This document shows, piece by piece, positions 1-7,360 of a DNA stretch of 35,937 nucleotides. The translations under genes were made by a program, and so were the position numbers. A model generated the notes under the pieces. That model worked only from the letters and a program-made list of their open reading frames with translations. It made no database searches and was not told the DNA's origin. This stretch comes from Thermoanaerobaculia bacterium (GTDB taxonomy: Bacteria > Acidobacteriota > Thermoanaerobaculia > Multivoradales > JAGPDF01). Positions within the stretch are counted from its first letter, which is position 1; the number at the start of each line of letters is the position of its first letter. The DNA is taken from contig JAGPDF010000005.1 in NCBI GenBank assembly GCA_018057705.1, forward strand, positions 99,683 through 135,619, in the 5' to 3' direction.

Positions 1-45
1 GCAATCTGGCGCCGAAGGCTGGAGAGGCCGTCTTTGGAAATCGGG

Positions 46-148
46 TGGCACTTCTACCGGGGCACTTCTACCGCACTTCTACCTCCAAACCGCCGACAGT
101 GAAACTCGGCTGGCACCTCAGCCCCGCTGGCACCTCAGCCCCTCAGCC
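46..148. repeat. Two sets of short tandem repeats, possible IS terminal repeats
   Basis: The motif GGCACTTCTACC occurs twice and a shortened CACTTCTACC once between about 48 and 83. After a 26-bp spacer, CTGGCACCTCAGCCCC occurs at about 110-125 and 127-142, followed by a shortened CTCAGCC. The two motifs share the pattern TGGCAC-T-TC/C--CC. Multiple short terminal repeats of this general kind (TGG-CAC-TT type) are known at the ends of IS21-family elements, so this may be an element end or scar; that link is from memory and no transposase gene is visible. The repeats sit exactly where the recognisable part of the neighbouring PIN-domain frame begins. Confidence 0.4.
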
Positions 149-157
149 GAATTTCTT

Positions 158-382
158 GTGGCGGAGTTCGGCCACGAGCTGCTCCTGCTCCCGGCGAACG
201 CCCATCGCGACCTGATCGAGCTCGCGGCGCGGAAAGGGCTCGCCGGCGGCGCGATCTACGACGCTCTGGTTGCCGCGACCGCGCTCCATGCGCGCGCGAC
301 GCTCCTGACTCGTGACCGTCGCGCCGCTTCGACCTATGAGGCCGTGGGCGTCGACTTCGAGCTGCTCACCGCCGCGCGGTAG
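158..382 (+). pseudogene. C-terminal fragment of a PIN-domain (VapC-like) ribonuclease
   Basis: Only the C-terminal half of a PIN fold is recognisable: the stretch GGAIYDALVAATAL followed by LLTRDRRAASTYEAVGV and a short beta-strand end is typical of VapC-type toxins, whose third and fourth acidic residues lie here (the D of YDAL and the D of TRDRR). The usual N-terminal strand with its V-D-T/S-S/N motif is missing. The frame is open back to base 2, but the upstream translation comes from the tandem repeats and shows no PIN features, so the GTG at 158 is only the first plausible start. No VapB-like antitoxin is visible. The 3' end overlaps the convergent phosphatase gene by 49 bp. I read it as a toxin remnant truncated by a rearrangement or insertion; a complete gene running in from before the window is less likely. 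Confidence 0.5.
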
Positions 383-2331
383 ACCATGACCACCAGGGTG
401 CGGTCGTCGTCGGCGGGGAGGCCGCCGGTGTGGCGGCGGACGGCGTCGAGCAGGCGGTTGCGAACGGTCTCGGCGCTCGCCGGAGGTCCGGCGAGGTGCT
501 GGCGGATGCGGTCGTAGCCCAGCTGCTCGCCGGCGGCGTTCACGCATTCGATCAGGCCGTCCGAGAGCCAGACCAGCGCGTCGCCTGGCGCGAGGTTGCC
601 GGCCGCCTCGCCGGGCGGCGCCGCGAGGTGACCGATCGCACCCAGCGGCATGCCGGGCACCAGGATCTCCTCGACGCCGCCCGCCGCCCGCACGACGTAG
701 GCGGGGGGGTGGCCCGCGTTGGTCAGCTCGAAGGCGCCAGTCGCTGGATCGAACAGCGAGAGGCTTGCGGTCACGAAGCTGCGCTCACCGGGCTTGCTGC
801 GCAGCAGCCGATGCAAGCGCGCCAGGATCGCTGGTGCGGCGACCCGGTCCTCGACGAGGAGGGTGAGCGCCGACTTGACCAGCGCCATGCGCAGACCGGC
901 GGCGAGGCCGTGCCCGGCGACGTCGGCGATCACGACGGCGACCCGGCCGTGACCCGCAGTGAGGATGTCGAAGTAATCACCGCCGATCGCCGCGCTGGGC
1001 TCGAAGAAGGTCGAGAACTCGACCCCCGGGCGCTCGTCGATGGCGGCCGGCAGGAGGTCCTGCTGGACCTGGCGGGCGAGCGCCAGCTCTTTGTCCAGGA
1101 CCTCCTTCTGCGCCGCGGTCTGGACGAGCTCCTCGAGATGCTCGGACATCTCGTTGAAGGAGCGCTGGAGGTCGCCCAACTGGTCCTTCCGCCGCACCGG
1201 GATACGGGTGGAGAAGTCGCCGCGGGCGATCGCCTCGGTTGCGCTCGACAGCCGGTTCACCGCGCGAGAGAGGCCGAAGATCATGAAGATCGCGACGGCC
1301 GCGGCGACGAGGTAGATCTCGGCGAAGAGCACCGCGACCCCGAGGAGCGCGATCCAGGCTTTCGAGTCGACCTCGGCCGAGGTCTCGAGCATGGCGCGGA
1401 AGAGGCTGGGCGGGCTGCTCGCCAGGGCGGCGCCGACGCCCTCGGCGACGCGCTCGCCGGTCGAAAGGAGCGGCAGGGCGCCGGTCGATTCCAGCCAGAG
1501 GATCGACGGCTTCTCGTAGAAGCGCGGCTCGCCGGCCTCCGCCGGGGGATTGAGCTGGTAGTACTCAGCGCTCTGCTCCGGTGTGCGATCGAGCCCGCCC
1601 AGGCGTATCTCCAGCCCGAAGATCTGCAGGCGGGTGGTCTTTCGCCGCGGATCGTCGTCGCGCAGGAGCTCCACCCAGGTCCGGGTGCGGCGACGCAGCT
1701 CCGAGTCGAGGTCGCCCCCGAAATAGACCAGCACGCCGCGCTCCTCGGCGCGCGCCACGGCGGCGGCCGAGAGGCGGCCGTCGGAGAGGGCGACGAAAGG
1801 CGGCGGGCCCGACTCCTTCTCGAGACCTTCCTCGATCCAGGCGGGCCATGTGAGCGGCGCCTCCGCTCCGCCGGAGATCTTGCGTCCGTTGCGGTACTCC
1901 GCGAAGGCGAGCGGTCCGGAGCTCTCCGGCGGGACGTCCTTGCGGAGGCGGATCTCGGAGAGCCGGGCTTGTGCGGCGACGCCGAGCTCACCCCGGAGAT
2001 TGTCGAGCGCATCACGGTAGAGATGGCCCAGGAGGAAACCGCCGAAGAGGTAGGCGGCGAGCAGGAAGATCAGGGCCAGCATCGCCATTGGCAGGACGCC
2101 GACCGTGAAGTAGGAGAAGGCCAGCCGGCGTCCGACGCGCCAGAAGAACCGCCGCCAGAGCACCCGGAAGGCCCAGACCGTCGCCACGAGGACCAGGCAG
2201 GCGAGCGCCAGCTTCGAGAGGGTCCTGAGCACCCCCGAGTCCAGCGCCATCGCCAGTCCGCGGAGCAGGACGAACAACAGCCCCGAGATGAGGAGGGTGG
2301 TCTGAGTGAGGGTTCGCGAGGCGCGCGGCAC
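334..2331 (-). CDS. Membrane-bound RsbU/SpoIIE-type PP2C phosphatase with HAMP domain
   Basis: A 665-residue sensor phosphatase. Three hydrophobic segments lie near residues 12-29, 39-56 and 74-100, followed by an extracytoplasmic region of roughly 220 residues, a further membrane helix near 325-350, a HAMP linker (AVNRLSSATEAIARGDFSTRI...) and a short coiled coil. The C-terminal domain is a PP2C/SpoIIE phosphatase: it holds GGDYFDIL, IADVAGHGLAAGL, TNAGHPPAYV, LSDGLIE and a final DDRTLVVMV, which supply the metal-binding aspartates. Family members dephosphorylate anti-anti-sigma factors, so a role in a partner-switching stress or sigma pathway is likely, but no STAS or RsbW partner is encoded here. 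The start is GTG with no obvious Shine-Dalgarno; a TGATACCTT box (minus strand, 2353-2345) lies 13 nt upstream. What the sensor region detects is not evident. Confidence 0.88.
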   Translation of the reverse strand: MPRASRTLTQTTLLISGLLFVLLRGLAMALDSGVLRTLSKLALACLVLVATVWAFRVLWRRFFWRVGRRLAFSYFTVGVLPMAMLALIFLLAAYLFGGFLLGHLYRDALDNLRGELGVAAQARLSEIRLRKDVPPESSGPLAFAEYRNGRKISGGAEAPLTWPAWIEEGLEKESGPPPFVALSDGRLSAAAVARAEERGVLVYFGGDLDSELRRRTRTWVELLRDDDPRRKTTRLQIFGLEIRLGGLDRTPEQSAEYYQLNPPAEAGEPRFYEKPSILWLESTGALPLLSTGERVAEGVGAALASSPPSLFRAMLETSAEVDSKAWIALLGVAVLFAEIYLVAAAVAIFMIFGLSRAVNRLSSATEAIARGDFSTRIPVRRKDQLGDLQRSFNEMSEHLEELVQTAAQKEVLDKELALARQVQQDLLPAAIDERPGVEFSTFFEPSAAIGGDYFDILTAGHGRVAVVIADVAGHGLAAGLRMALVKSALTLLVEDRVAAPAILARLHRLLRSKPGERSFVTASLSLFDPATGAFELTNAGHPPAYVVRAAGGVEEILVPGMPLGAIGHLAAPPGEAAGNLAPGDALVWLSDGLIECVNAAGEQLGYDRIRQHLAGPPASAETVRNRLLDAVRRHTGGLPADDDRTLVVMVYRAAVSSSKSTPTAS

Positions 2332-2362
2332 GAGGGAAACCCGAAAGGTATCAGGAACCTGT

Positions 2363-2399
2363 GCTGAAACCTACGCAGAAGTCGGTGTGCAGTTTCAGC
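2363..2399. promoter_or_regulatory. Inverted repeat in divergent intergenic region, possible operator
   Basis: Perfect 8-bp arms GCTGAAAC (2363-2370) and GTTTCAGC (2392-2399) are separated by 21 nt. The inner flanks ACGCA and TGTGC extend the symmetry imperfectly. It lies between the divergent phosphatase gene (-) and rubrerythrin-like gene (+), 30 nt upstream of a TAGAAT box at 2429-2434 that could be a -10 element for the rightward operon. It could be an operator or a hairpin; no run of T follows it. Confidence 0.35.
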
Positions 2400-2514
2400 G
2401 GAACTGTCCGCGAGCGTGCTGCTTGGCCTAGAATAGTCGCCAGCGTGCGCGCCCGCCGGGGTGAGTCGATCCCGCGGCCTTTTCGCCGCCCGCCTTCATC
2501 AGAGGAGAGGCCTC

Positions 2515-2913
2515 GTGTCCCGACTGCCACGCGCTCAAGAGTACCTGAAGACCGGATTCAACGCCGAAGCCGCCAGCGCTGCGCGCTTCCGTGCCGCTGC
2601 TGTGCGCGCGACGGAAGAGGGACACCCGAAGCTCGCCGAGGCTTGGCGGGTGCTCGCGGCCGAGAAGGACGAGCTGGCGCGCCTGCAGCTCGAGGCCGCC
2701 GGTCAGGTTCGAGGGGGTAACCAGGACCTCGAGGCCGCCCTCGCCGAAGAGCGCTACGAGAACGATTCGCTCTATCCGCGCATGTCCGGCGAGGTGGACG
2801 CCGTGACCGCGGCGGTCTTCTCCAAAGTGGTGGCCCGCCAGAAGGAGCATCTGGCCCGGCTCGACTCGCTGCTCGACGCCATGACGCGCTCGCCCGGCGA
2901 CATTTCGGGCTGA
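2515..2913 (+). CDS. Rubrerythrin-like ferritin-fold protein with altered metal ligands
   Basis: A 132-residue all-helical protein. The GTG at 2515 is chosen because AGGAGAGG lies 6 nt upstream; a longer in-frame reading from 2461 adds only low-quality sequence. The pattern follows the four-helix di-iron domain of rubrerythrin: E18 in a FNAEAASAARF helix (family ESQARNRY), an E50-x2-E53 pair where the family has ExxH, E79-x2-E82 in the ERYENDSLYP helix (family GE-x-YE-x-MYP), and Q109-x2-H112 where the family has ExxH. Four or five of the usual ligands are therefore kept, while one His has become Glu and one Glu has become Gln. There is no rubredoxin-like C-terminal domain. It lies 28 bp upstream of nuoB on the same strand, so it is probably co-transcribed with the Nuo genes. 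Peroxide scavenging or an iron-related role is possible; activity is uncertain given the altered ligands. Confidence 0.6.
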   Translation: MSRLPRAQEYLKTGFNAEAASAARFRAAAVRATEEGHPKLAEAWRVLAAEKDELARLQLEAAGQVRGGNQDLEAALAEERYENDSLYPRMSGEVDAVTAAVFSKVVARQKEHLARLDSLLDAMTRSPGDISG

Positions 2914-2941
2914 TACGATGACTCTGCAAGGCGGGGGGCCG

Positions 2942-3472
2942 ATGGCCACGAACGACGAGATTCCGATTCAGGGCGAATCCTGGGTGACGACGCGGCTCGA
3001 CACGATCGCCGAGTGGGCGCAGCGGCATTCTTTCTGGCCGCTTCCCTTCGGCACGGCCTGCTGCGCCATCGAGTTCATGAGCACCGTTTCGAGCCACTAT
3101 GACATGGCGAGATTCGGTTACGAAGTCGTGCGCTTCTCTCCCCGGCAGAGCGATCTCATGATCGTCGCGGGCACGATCACCGACAAGATGGGGCCGGTCC
3201 TGAAGCGCATCTACGACCAGATGCCGGATCCCAAATGGGTGGTCTCGATGGGCGCCTGCGCCTGCTCCGGCGGCTTCTACCGCGCGTACCACGTCATGCA
3301 GGGCATCGACGAGATCATTCCGGTCGATGTCTACGTTCCGGGCTGCCCGCCCTCTCCCGAAGGCCTGATCTACGGAATCCTCCAGGTCAAGGAGAAGGTC
3401 GCGCGCGATCGCAAGGCCAAGAATCTGAAGGGGAGGGGGAAGGTTGCCGGTGCCAGCTCAGACGCTGCTTGA
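2942..3472 (+). CDS. nuoB: NADH-quinone oxidoreductase subunit B (complex I, cluster N2)
   Basis: A 176-residue NuoB/PSST homologue. It carries the ligands of the terminal N2 [4Fe-4S] cluster: the tandem C40-C41 of FGTACCAIEF, C106 in GACACSGG and C135 in PGCPPSPEGL. It transfers electrons from the Fe-S chain to quinone at the interface with NuoD. ATG 2942 is preferred over the in-frame ATG 2918 because AAGGCGGGGGG directly precedes it and because NuoB proteins usually begin near this point. Its 3' end overlaps nuoCD by 29 bp, so the two are probably translationally coupled. The C-terminal KAKNLKGRGKV tail is lysine-rich and variable in the family. Confidence 0.95.
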   Translation: MATNDEIPIQGESWVTTRLDTIAEWAQRHSFWPLPFGTACCAIEFMSTVSSHYDMARFGYEVVRFSPRQSDLMIVAGTITDKMGPVLKRIYDQMPDPKWVVSMGACACSGGFYRAYHVMQGIDEIIPVDVYVPGCPPSPEGLIYGILQVKEKVARDRKAKNLKGRGKVAGASSDAA

Positions 3473-5153
3473 TCGCCCGTTCGATCGCTTCCCGAGCGGA
3501 GGCGTAGTTCCTCAGGAGGGGCTGGATCAGCCCACCTGGATCGTCGCGCGCGAGCATCTGCTCGAGCTCTGCCGCGACCTGCGCGACAATCCGAAGACGC
3601 GTTTCGACCTGCTGCTCGATATCTGCGGCGTCGACTTCCCCGAGAGGACGGAAGAGGCCGGCGGGCGATTCGAAGCGGTCTACCACCTGTATTCGATGCC
3701 GCGCGGCGAACGCCTGCGGCTCAAGGTTCCGCTCACCGAGGCCGACCCGGTCCTGCCCTCGGTGGTCCCGGTCTGGAAGGCGGCCGACTGGTTCGAGCGC
3801 GAGGCCTGGGATCTCTTCGGCTTCAAGTTCACCGGCCACCCCAACCTGCGGCGGATCCTGACCCACGACGGCTTTCAAGGTCACGCCTTGCGCAAGGACT
3901 ACGACGCGGCGAAGCGTTGGATCCTGACCGAGGACAAGATCTTCGCTCCGACGCTCGTCGCGCCGCCCGACAGCGGCGACGCGATGTTCGAGCGCATGAC
4001 GATCAACATCGGGCCTTCGCATCCGGCGATGCACGGGACCTTCCGCATGGTCGCGATGCTCGACGGCGACCAGATCGTGGCCTCCGAGATGGAGGTCGGT
4101 TATCTCCACCGCTGCTTCGAGAAGATGGCGGAGACCCACACCTGGCAGCAGGTCATCCCGTACACCGATCGCCTCAACTACTGCTCGTCGTTCATCAACA
4201 ACGTCGGCTACTGCAAGACGGTCGAGAAGATGCTCGGCATCGAGGCGCCGCCGCGTGCGGTCTGGGCGCGCACGATCCTCTCCGAGTTCTCGCGCATCAT
4301 GGACCACTGCGTCTGCAACGGCTCGACGCTCGTCGACCTCGGCGCTCTCACCAACTTCTGGTACTTCTTCCAGTCGCGCGAAGAGATCTACACCCTGCTC
4401 GAGTCGGTCTGCGGCGCCCGTCTGACGGTGTCGGCGAACCGGATCGGCGGCTTGATCGCCGAGCTGCCGGACACCTTCGAGGCGCAGTGCCGGCGCCTGC
4501 TCGAGTTCATCCCGCCGCTCATCGACGACATCGACACCCTGGTGGCGAAGAACCGGATCTTCCTGGATCGGGCGGTCGGTGTCGCCGCGATCTCGGGCGA
4601 GGACGCGGTCAACTGGGGCTGGACGGGTCCCTGCCTGCGCGCCTCGGGCGTCGCCTACGATGTGCGCAAGGCCCATCCGTACGATCTCTACGACACCCTC
4701 GATTGGGAAGTGCCGGTGTTCCAGGGAGGCGACGTCTACGATCGCTTCCGGGTGCGCATGGCCGAGATCCGGCAGTCGCTGTCGATGATCCGCCAGCTGC
4801 TCGACCGCGGCATGCCGGCAGGCCGGTGCATCGTCGACGATCCGCACATCGCGCTGCCGACGAAGGAGGCCTGTTACAACCAGATGGAGTCGATGATCTA
4901 TCACTTCAAACTGATCATGGACGGCATCCAGGTGCCGCCGGGAGAGCGCTACGGCATGGTCGAAGGGGCGAACGGCGAGCTCGGTTTCTATTGCATCTCG
5001 GACGGCTCCGGGAATCCCTACCGGATCAAGGTGCGGCCGCCCTGCTTCCCGATCTTCTCGACCTTCTCGACGCTCATGATGGGGCACACGATTTCGGACG
5101 TCATCGCCACGCTCGGCGGTCTGAACGTCATCGCCGGGGAGCTCGACCGATGA
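3444..5153 (+). CDS. nuoCD: Fused NADH-quinone oxidoreductase subunit C/D
   Basis: A 569-residue fusion of NuoC (30 kDa subunit, about residues 1-170) and NuoD (49 kDa subunit, about 185-569). The NuoC part has the signature region FEREAWDLFGFKFTGHPNLRRILTHDGF. The NuoD part begins with MTINIGPSHPAMHGTFR, continues with GYLHRCFEKMAE and the SANRIGGL segment, and ends in the conserved GLNVIAGELDR. NuoD descends from the large subunit of NiFe hydrogenases and forms the quinone pocket with NuoB. The start is TTG at 3444, inside the end of nuoB, with a strong GGGGAGGGGGAAGG immediately upstream. The stop overlaps the nuoI start as ATGA. The C/D fusion is known from E. coli and other lineages. Confidence 0.94.
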   Translation: MPVPAQTLLDRPFDRFPSGGVVPQEGLDQPTWIVAREHLLELCRDLRDNPKTRFDLLLDICGVDFPERTEEAGGRFEAVYHLYSMPRGERLRLKVPLTEADPVLPSVVPVWKAADWFEREAWDLFGFKFTGHPNLRRILTHDGFQGHALRKDYDAAKRWILTEDKIFAPTLVAPPDSGDAMFERMTINIGPSHPAMHGTFRMVAMLDGDQIVASEMEVGYLHRCFEKMAETHTWQQVIPYTDRLNYCSSFINNVGYCKTVEKMLGIEAPPRAVWARTILSEFSRIMDHCVCNGSTLVDLGALTNFWYFFQSREEIYTLLESVCGARLTVSANRIGGLIAELPDTFEAQCRRLLEFIPPLIDDIDTLVAKNRIFLDRAVGVAAISGEDAVNWGWTGPCLRASGVAYDVRKAHPYDLYDTLDWEVPVFQGGDVYDRFRVRMAEIRQSLSMIRQLLDRGMPAGRCIVDDPHIALPTKEACYNQMESMIYHFKLIMDGIQVPPGERYGMVEGANGELGFYCISDGSGNPYRIKVRPPCFPIFSTFSTLMMGHTISDVIATLGGLNVIAGELDR

Positions 5154-5824
5154 GCGTCAATCCCGCGGCCCTGAAGCTCCCTGGCGTCGAGAATCACCCG
5201 AAGAAGATCGTGCCGCGGCGCATGACCCTCGCCGAACGCTTCTACCTGCCGCTCCTCGGGGGTCTCGTCGTCACGATCCGGCACATGTTCCAGAACCTGC
5301 TGCGGATCCGCAAGCGCGTGACCATCGAGTATCCGGAGGAGCGCCGCGAATACAGCCCGCGCTATCGCGGTCACCACATCCTGACCACGCGGCCGGACGG
5401 CTCGGTGCGCTGCGTCGCCTGCTATCTGTGCGCCACGGCCTGCCCGGCGGAGTGCATCCACATCGAGGCCGCGGAGCACCCGGACGTCAACATCGAGAAG
5501 TACCCGGTGGTCTACGAGATCGACATGCTGCGCTGCGTCTTCTGCGGCTACTGCGTGGATGCCTGCCCGGAAGAGGCGATCATCATGTCGAACAACTACG
5601 ACATGGCCTTCTACAGCCGGGAGCAGTCGATCGTCGGCAAGGCCGACCTGATGAAGCCGTTCACGGTCGACGAAGGCCGCCTCGGCTACCGGCCCGCCAG
5701 CCTCGAAGAGGACGGCCGCCGGGCGAGCATGCGCAACCAGGCCTTCGACCTGGTCGCCGCCGCGAAGCAGAAGGCCGGCGGTGCTGCTGGCTCCGCTGCC
5801 GCTGCCCGCCCCGCCGCGCACTGA
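5150..5824 (+). CDS. nuoI: NADH-quinone oxidoreductase subunit I, 2x[4Fe-4S] ferredoxin-like
   Basis: A 224-residue NuoI. Two complete cluster motifs are present: C88-x2-C91-x2-C94-x3-C98-P and C129-x2-C132-x2-C135-x3-C139-P (clusters N6a and N6b). An amphipathic N-terminal helix (FYLPLLGGLVVTIRHMFQNLL) matches the membrane-surface anchor of the family. The ATG overlaps the nuoCD stop as ATGA. The last 20 or so residues are Ala/Gly-rich and low in complexity. NuoI passes electrons to NuoB. It is the last gene of the operon: no other nuo gene follows, and a strong hairpin lies 31 bp downstream. In complexes lacking NuoEFG this subunit is the likely entry point for ferredoxin electrons. Confidence 0.94.
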   Translation: MSVNPAALKLPGVENHPKKIVPRRMTLAERFYLPLLGGLVVTIRHMFQNLLRIRKRVTIEYPEERREYSPRYRGHHILTTRPDGSVRCVACYLCATACPAECIHIEAAEHPDVNIEKYPVVYEIDMLRCVFCGYCVDACPEEAIIMSNNYDMAFYSREQSIVGKADLMKPFTVDEGRLGYRPASLEEDGRRASMRNQAFDLVAAAKQKAGGAAGSAAAARPAAH

Positions 5825-5854
5825 AGGTCCCCACTCCGCCCGCGAGTGGAAACG

Positions 5855-5886
5855 CCGGCGCCCCCGTCCGAAGCGGGGTGCGCCGG
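5855..5886 (+). terminator. GC-rich hairpin after nuoI
   Basis: CCGGCGCCCCCG (5855-5866) pairs with CGGGGTGCGCCGG (5874-5886) around a 7-nt loop, giving a 12-bp stem with one bulged base. It lies between the convergent nuoI (+) and histidine kinase (-) genes. There is no T-run on either side, so it is a candidate hairpin terminator or mRNA 3' stabiliser and not a canonical intrinsic terminator. Confidence 0.5.
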
Positions 5887-5951
5887 TTCACTCCTCCGCG
5901 AGCCGTAGCGACACCCGGACAATCGCAGCCTGGAGGCGGCCTCTGGTGCGC

Positions 5952-5971
5952 GGGCGACACATGCGTCGCCC
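5952..5971. repeat. 20-bp palindromic repeat, copy 1
   Basis: GGGCGACACATGCGTCGCCC, a palindrome with a single broken pair, ends directly against the histidine kinase stop codon. A perfect version of the same 20-mer lies at 14907-14926. Its position right after the minus-strand kinase gene suits a role in transcription termination or a REP-like dispersed element. Confidence 0.6.
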
Positions 5972-7360
5972 TCAGGCTGACGGGGGGGAATCCGGCGCCG
6001 CGGGGAGGAGGACCTCGAAGACGGCGCCCGGACCCTCATCGAGGAGGCGAACACGGCCGCCGTGGACCTCGGTCGCCCACTTCACGACCGCGAGGCCCAG
6101 CCCGCCGACGGCGTGGCCACCGGGCTCCTGGGCGCTGCGATAGAAGCGGTCGAAGATCCGCTCGCGGTCGACGGCCGGGACGCCACGGCCGCGGTCGGCC
6201 ACGACCAGGCGGTGAGAGTCTCCCTGCGCAGTGACTGAGATCTGAACGGCGTTGCCAGGTGGGCTGTGCTTGATCGCATTGTCGATCAGGTTGAAACCGA
6301 CCAGACGGAGCAGGCCCGCGTCTCCCACAACATCGAGGCCAGGGGCGATGGAGCAGTCGAGGTGAACGCCGAGCTCGCCGGCGATCTCTTCGAACGCCGC
6401 TGCGGACTCGGCGACGAGGCGGGAGAGGTCGAGGCGCTGGCGGACGATCGGAGTCTCCTGGCCCGGCTCCTGGCGCGCGAAGGCGAGCAGTCCCTCGACG
6501 ACCCGCTGCAGGCGGTCGATCTCCTGGAGATGCTTGCGCAGCAGGGACTGGTACTCCTCGGCGGTGCGCGGGCGTCTGAGCGCCACCTCGAAGCCGGTGC
6601 GGAGAATGGTGATCGGGTTGCGGATCTCGTGCGAGGCGTCGGCGGTGAAGCGCCGCATCGCCTCGACGCTGGTCTCCAGCCGCGTGAGCAGATCGTTGAA
6701 GGCACCGGTGAGGACCGCGATCTCGTCGACCATGGTCCCCTCGAAGACCAGGCGGTCGCCGAGGCGCCCGGAGTCGAGCTTGCGGATTGCCGTCACCAGC
6801 TTGTCGACCGGCCGCATCGCGCGTCCGGCGAGCAGCCGGCCGCCGAGGGCGGCTGCCGGAATGACGACCAACCCGCCGAGGAGCAGGCCGTTGCGCACGC
6901 GGCGTTGGGCCTCGAGGGCCGGCGCGACGCTGCCGATCGCCTCGACGACGAGGTCCGGTCGCGCGCCGCCGACATCGTGCTGGACGACGACCAGCGGCCG
7001 CGCGCCACGGATCATGCGCACGGTGTTGGCGCTGTCGAGCGCCCTCGAATGGGCGAGGACGGGAAGCTCCGGGGCACCCGGAGTCGCGGCGAGCAGGCGA
7101 TCGTTCTGGATCAGACGGATCCAGATCGGGAAGGGATCGCGCTCCGGCTCCGCGAGCTCGGGCGCATCCAGCCGGCCGCTCGACCCGATGTAGGCGGCGA
7201 CGGTCTCGGCCTCGGTCTTGACGACGAGCTGGATGTCGCGCTGCGTGCTCGAACGGGTGTGGACGTACACGGCTGCGGCGATGACGCCGTAGAGAGTCAG
7301 CAGCGTCGCTCCGAACCACCAGCCGAAGACGCCCTTGAGCGAGCGGGACCGCCGGCTCAC
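5972..7360 (-). CDS. Two-component sensor histidine kinase
   Basis: A 462-residue kinase. One N-terminal membrane helix (FGWWFGATLLTLYGVIAAAVYV) is followed by a periplasmic sensor region of about 130 residues, a second helix (GLLLGGLVVIPAAALGGRLLAG) and a HAMP-like linker. The H-box is FTADASHEIRNPITILRTG, with the phospho-acceptor His in SHEIRNP. N-, G1- and G2-box motifs follow: NLIDNAIKHSPPGNAV, DRGRGVPAVDRERIFDRFYR and GGLGLAVVKWATEVHGG. The start is GTG overlapping the stop of the response-regulator gene (GTGA), so the pair is co-translated. This is the typical EnvZ/CusS-like architecture. The signal is unknown. Confidence 0.92.
   Translation of the reverse strand: MSRRSRSLKGVFGWWFGATLLTLYGVIAAAVYVHTRSSTQRDIQLVVKTEAETVAAYIGSSGRLDAPELAEPERDPFPIWIRLIQNDRLLAATPGAPELPVLAHSRALDSANTVRMIRGARPLVVVQHDVGGARPDLVVEAIGSVAPALEAQRRVRNGLLLGGLVVIPAAALGGRLLAGRAMRPVDKLVTAIRKLDSGRLGDRLVFEGTMVDEIAVLTGAFNDLLTRLETSVEAMRRFTADASHEIRNPITILRTGFEVALRRPRTAEEYQSLLRKHLQEIDRLQRVVEGLLAFARQEPGQETPIVRQRLDLSRLVAESAAAFEEIAGELGVHLDCSIAPGLDVVGDAGLLRLVGFNLIDNAIKHSPPGNAVQISVTAQGDSHRLVVADRGRGVPAVDRERIFDRFYRSAQEPGGHAVGGLGLAVVKWATEVHGGRVRLLDEGPGAVFEVLLPAAPDSPPSA

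Noticed and set aside
46..148. CRISPR-like array
   Set aside because: The repeats are short, of two kinds, nearly contiguous and without uniform spacers; no cas gene is present.
2918..2941. Upstream ATG for nuoB
   Set aside because: It lacks a ribosome binding site and adds eight residues not expected in the family, while ATG 2942 has a strong purine-rich site.
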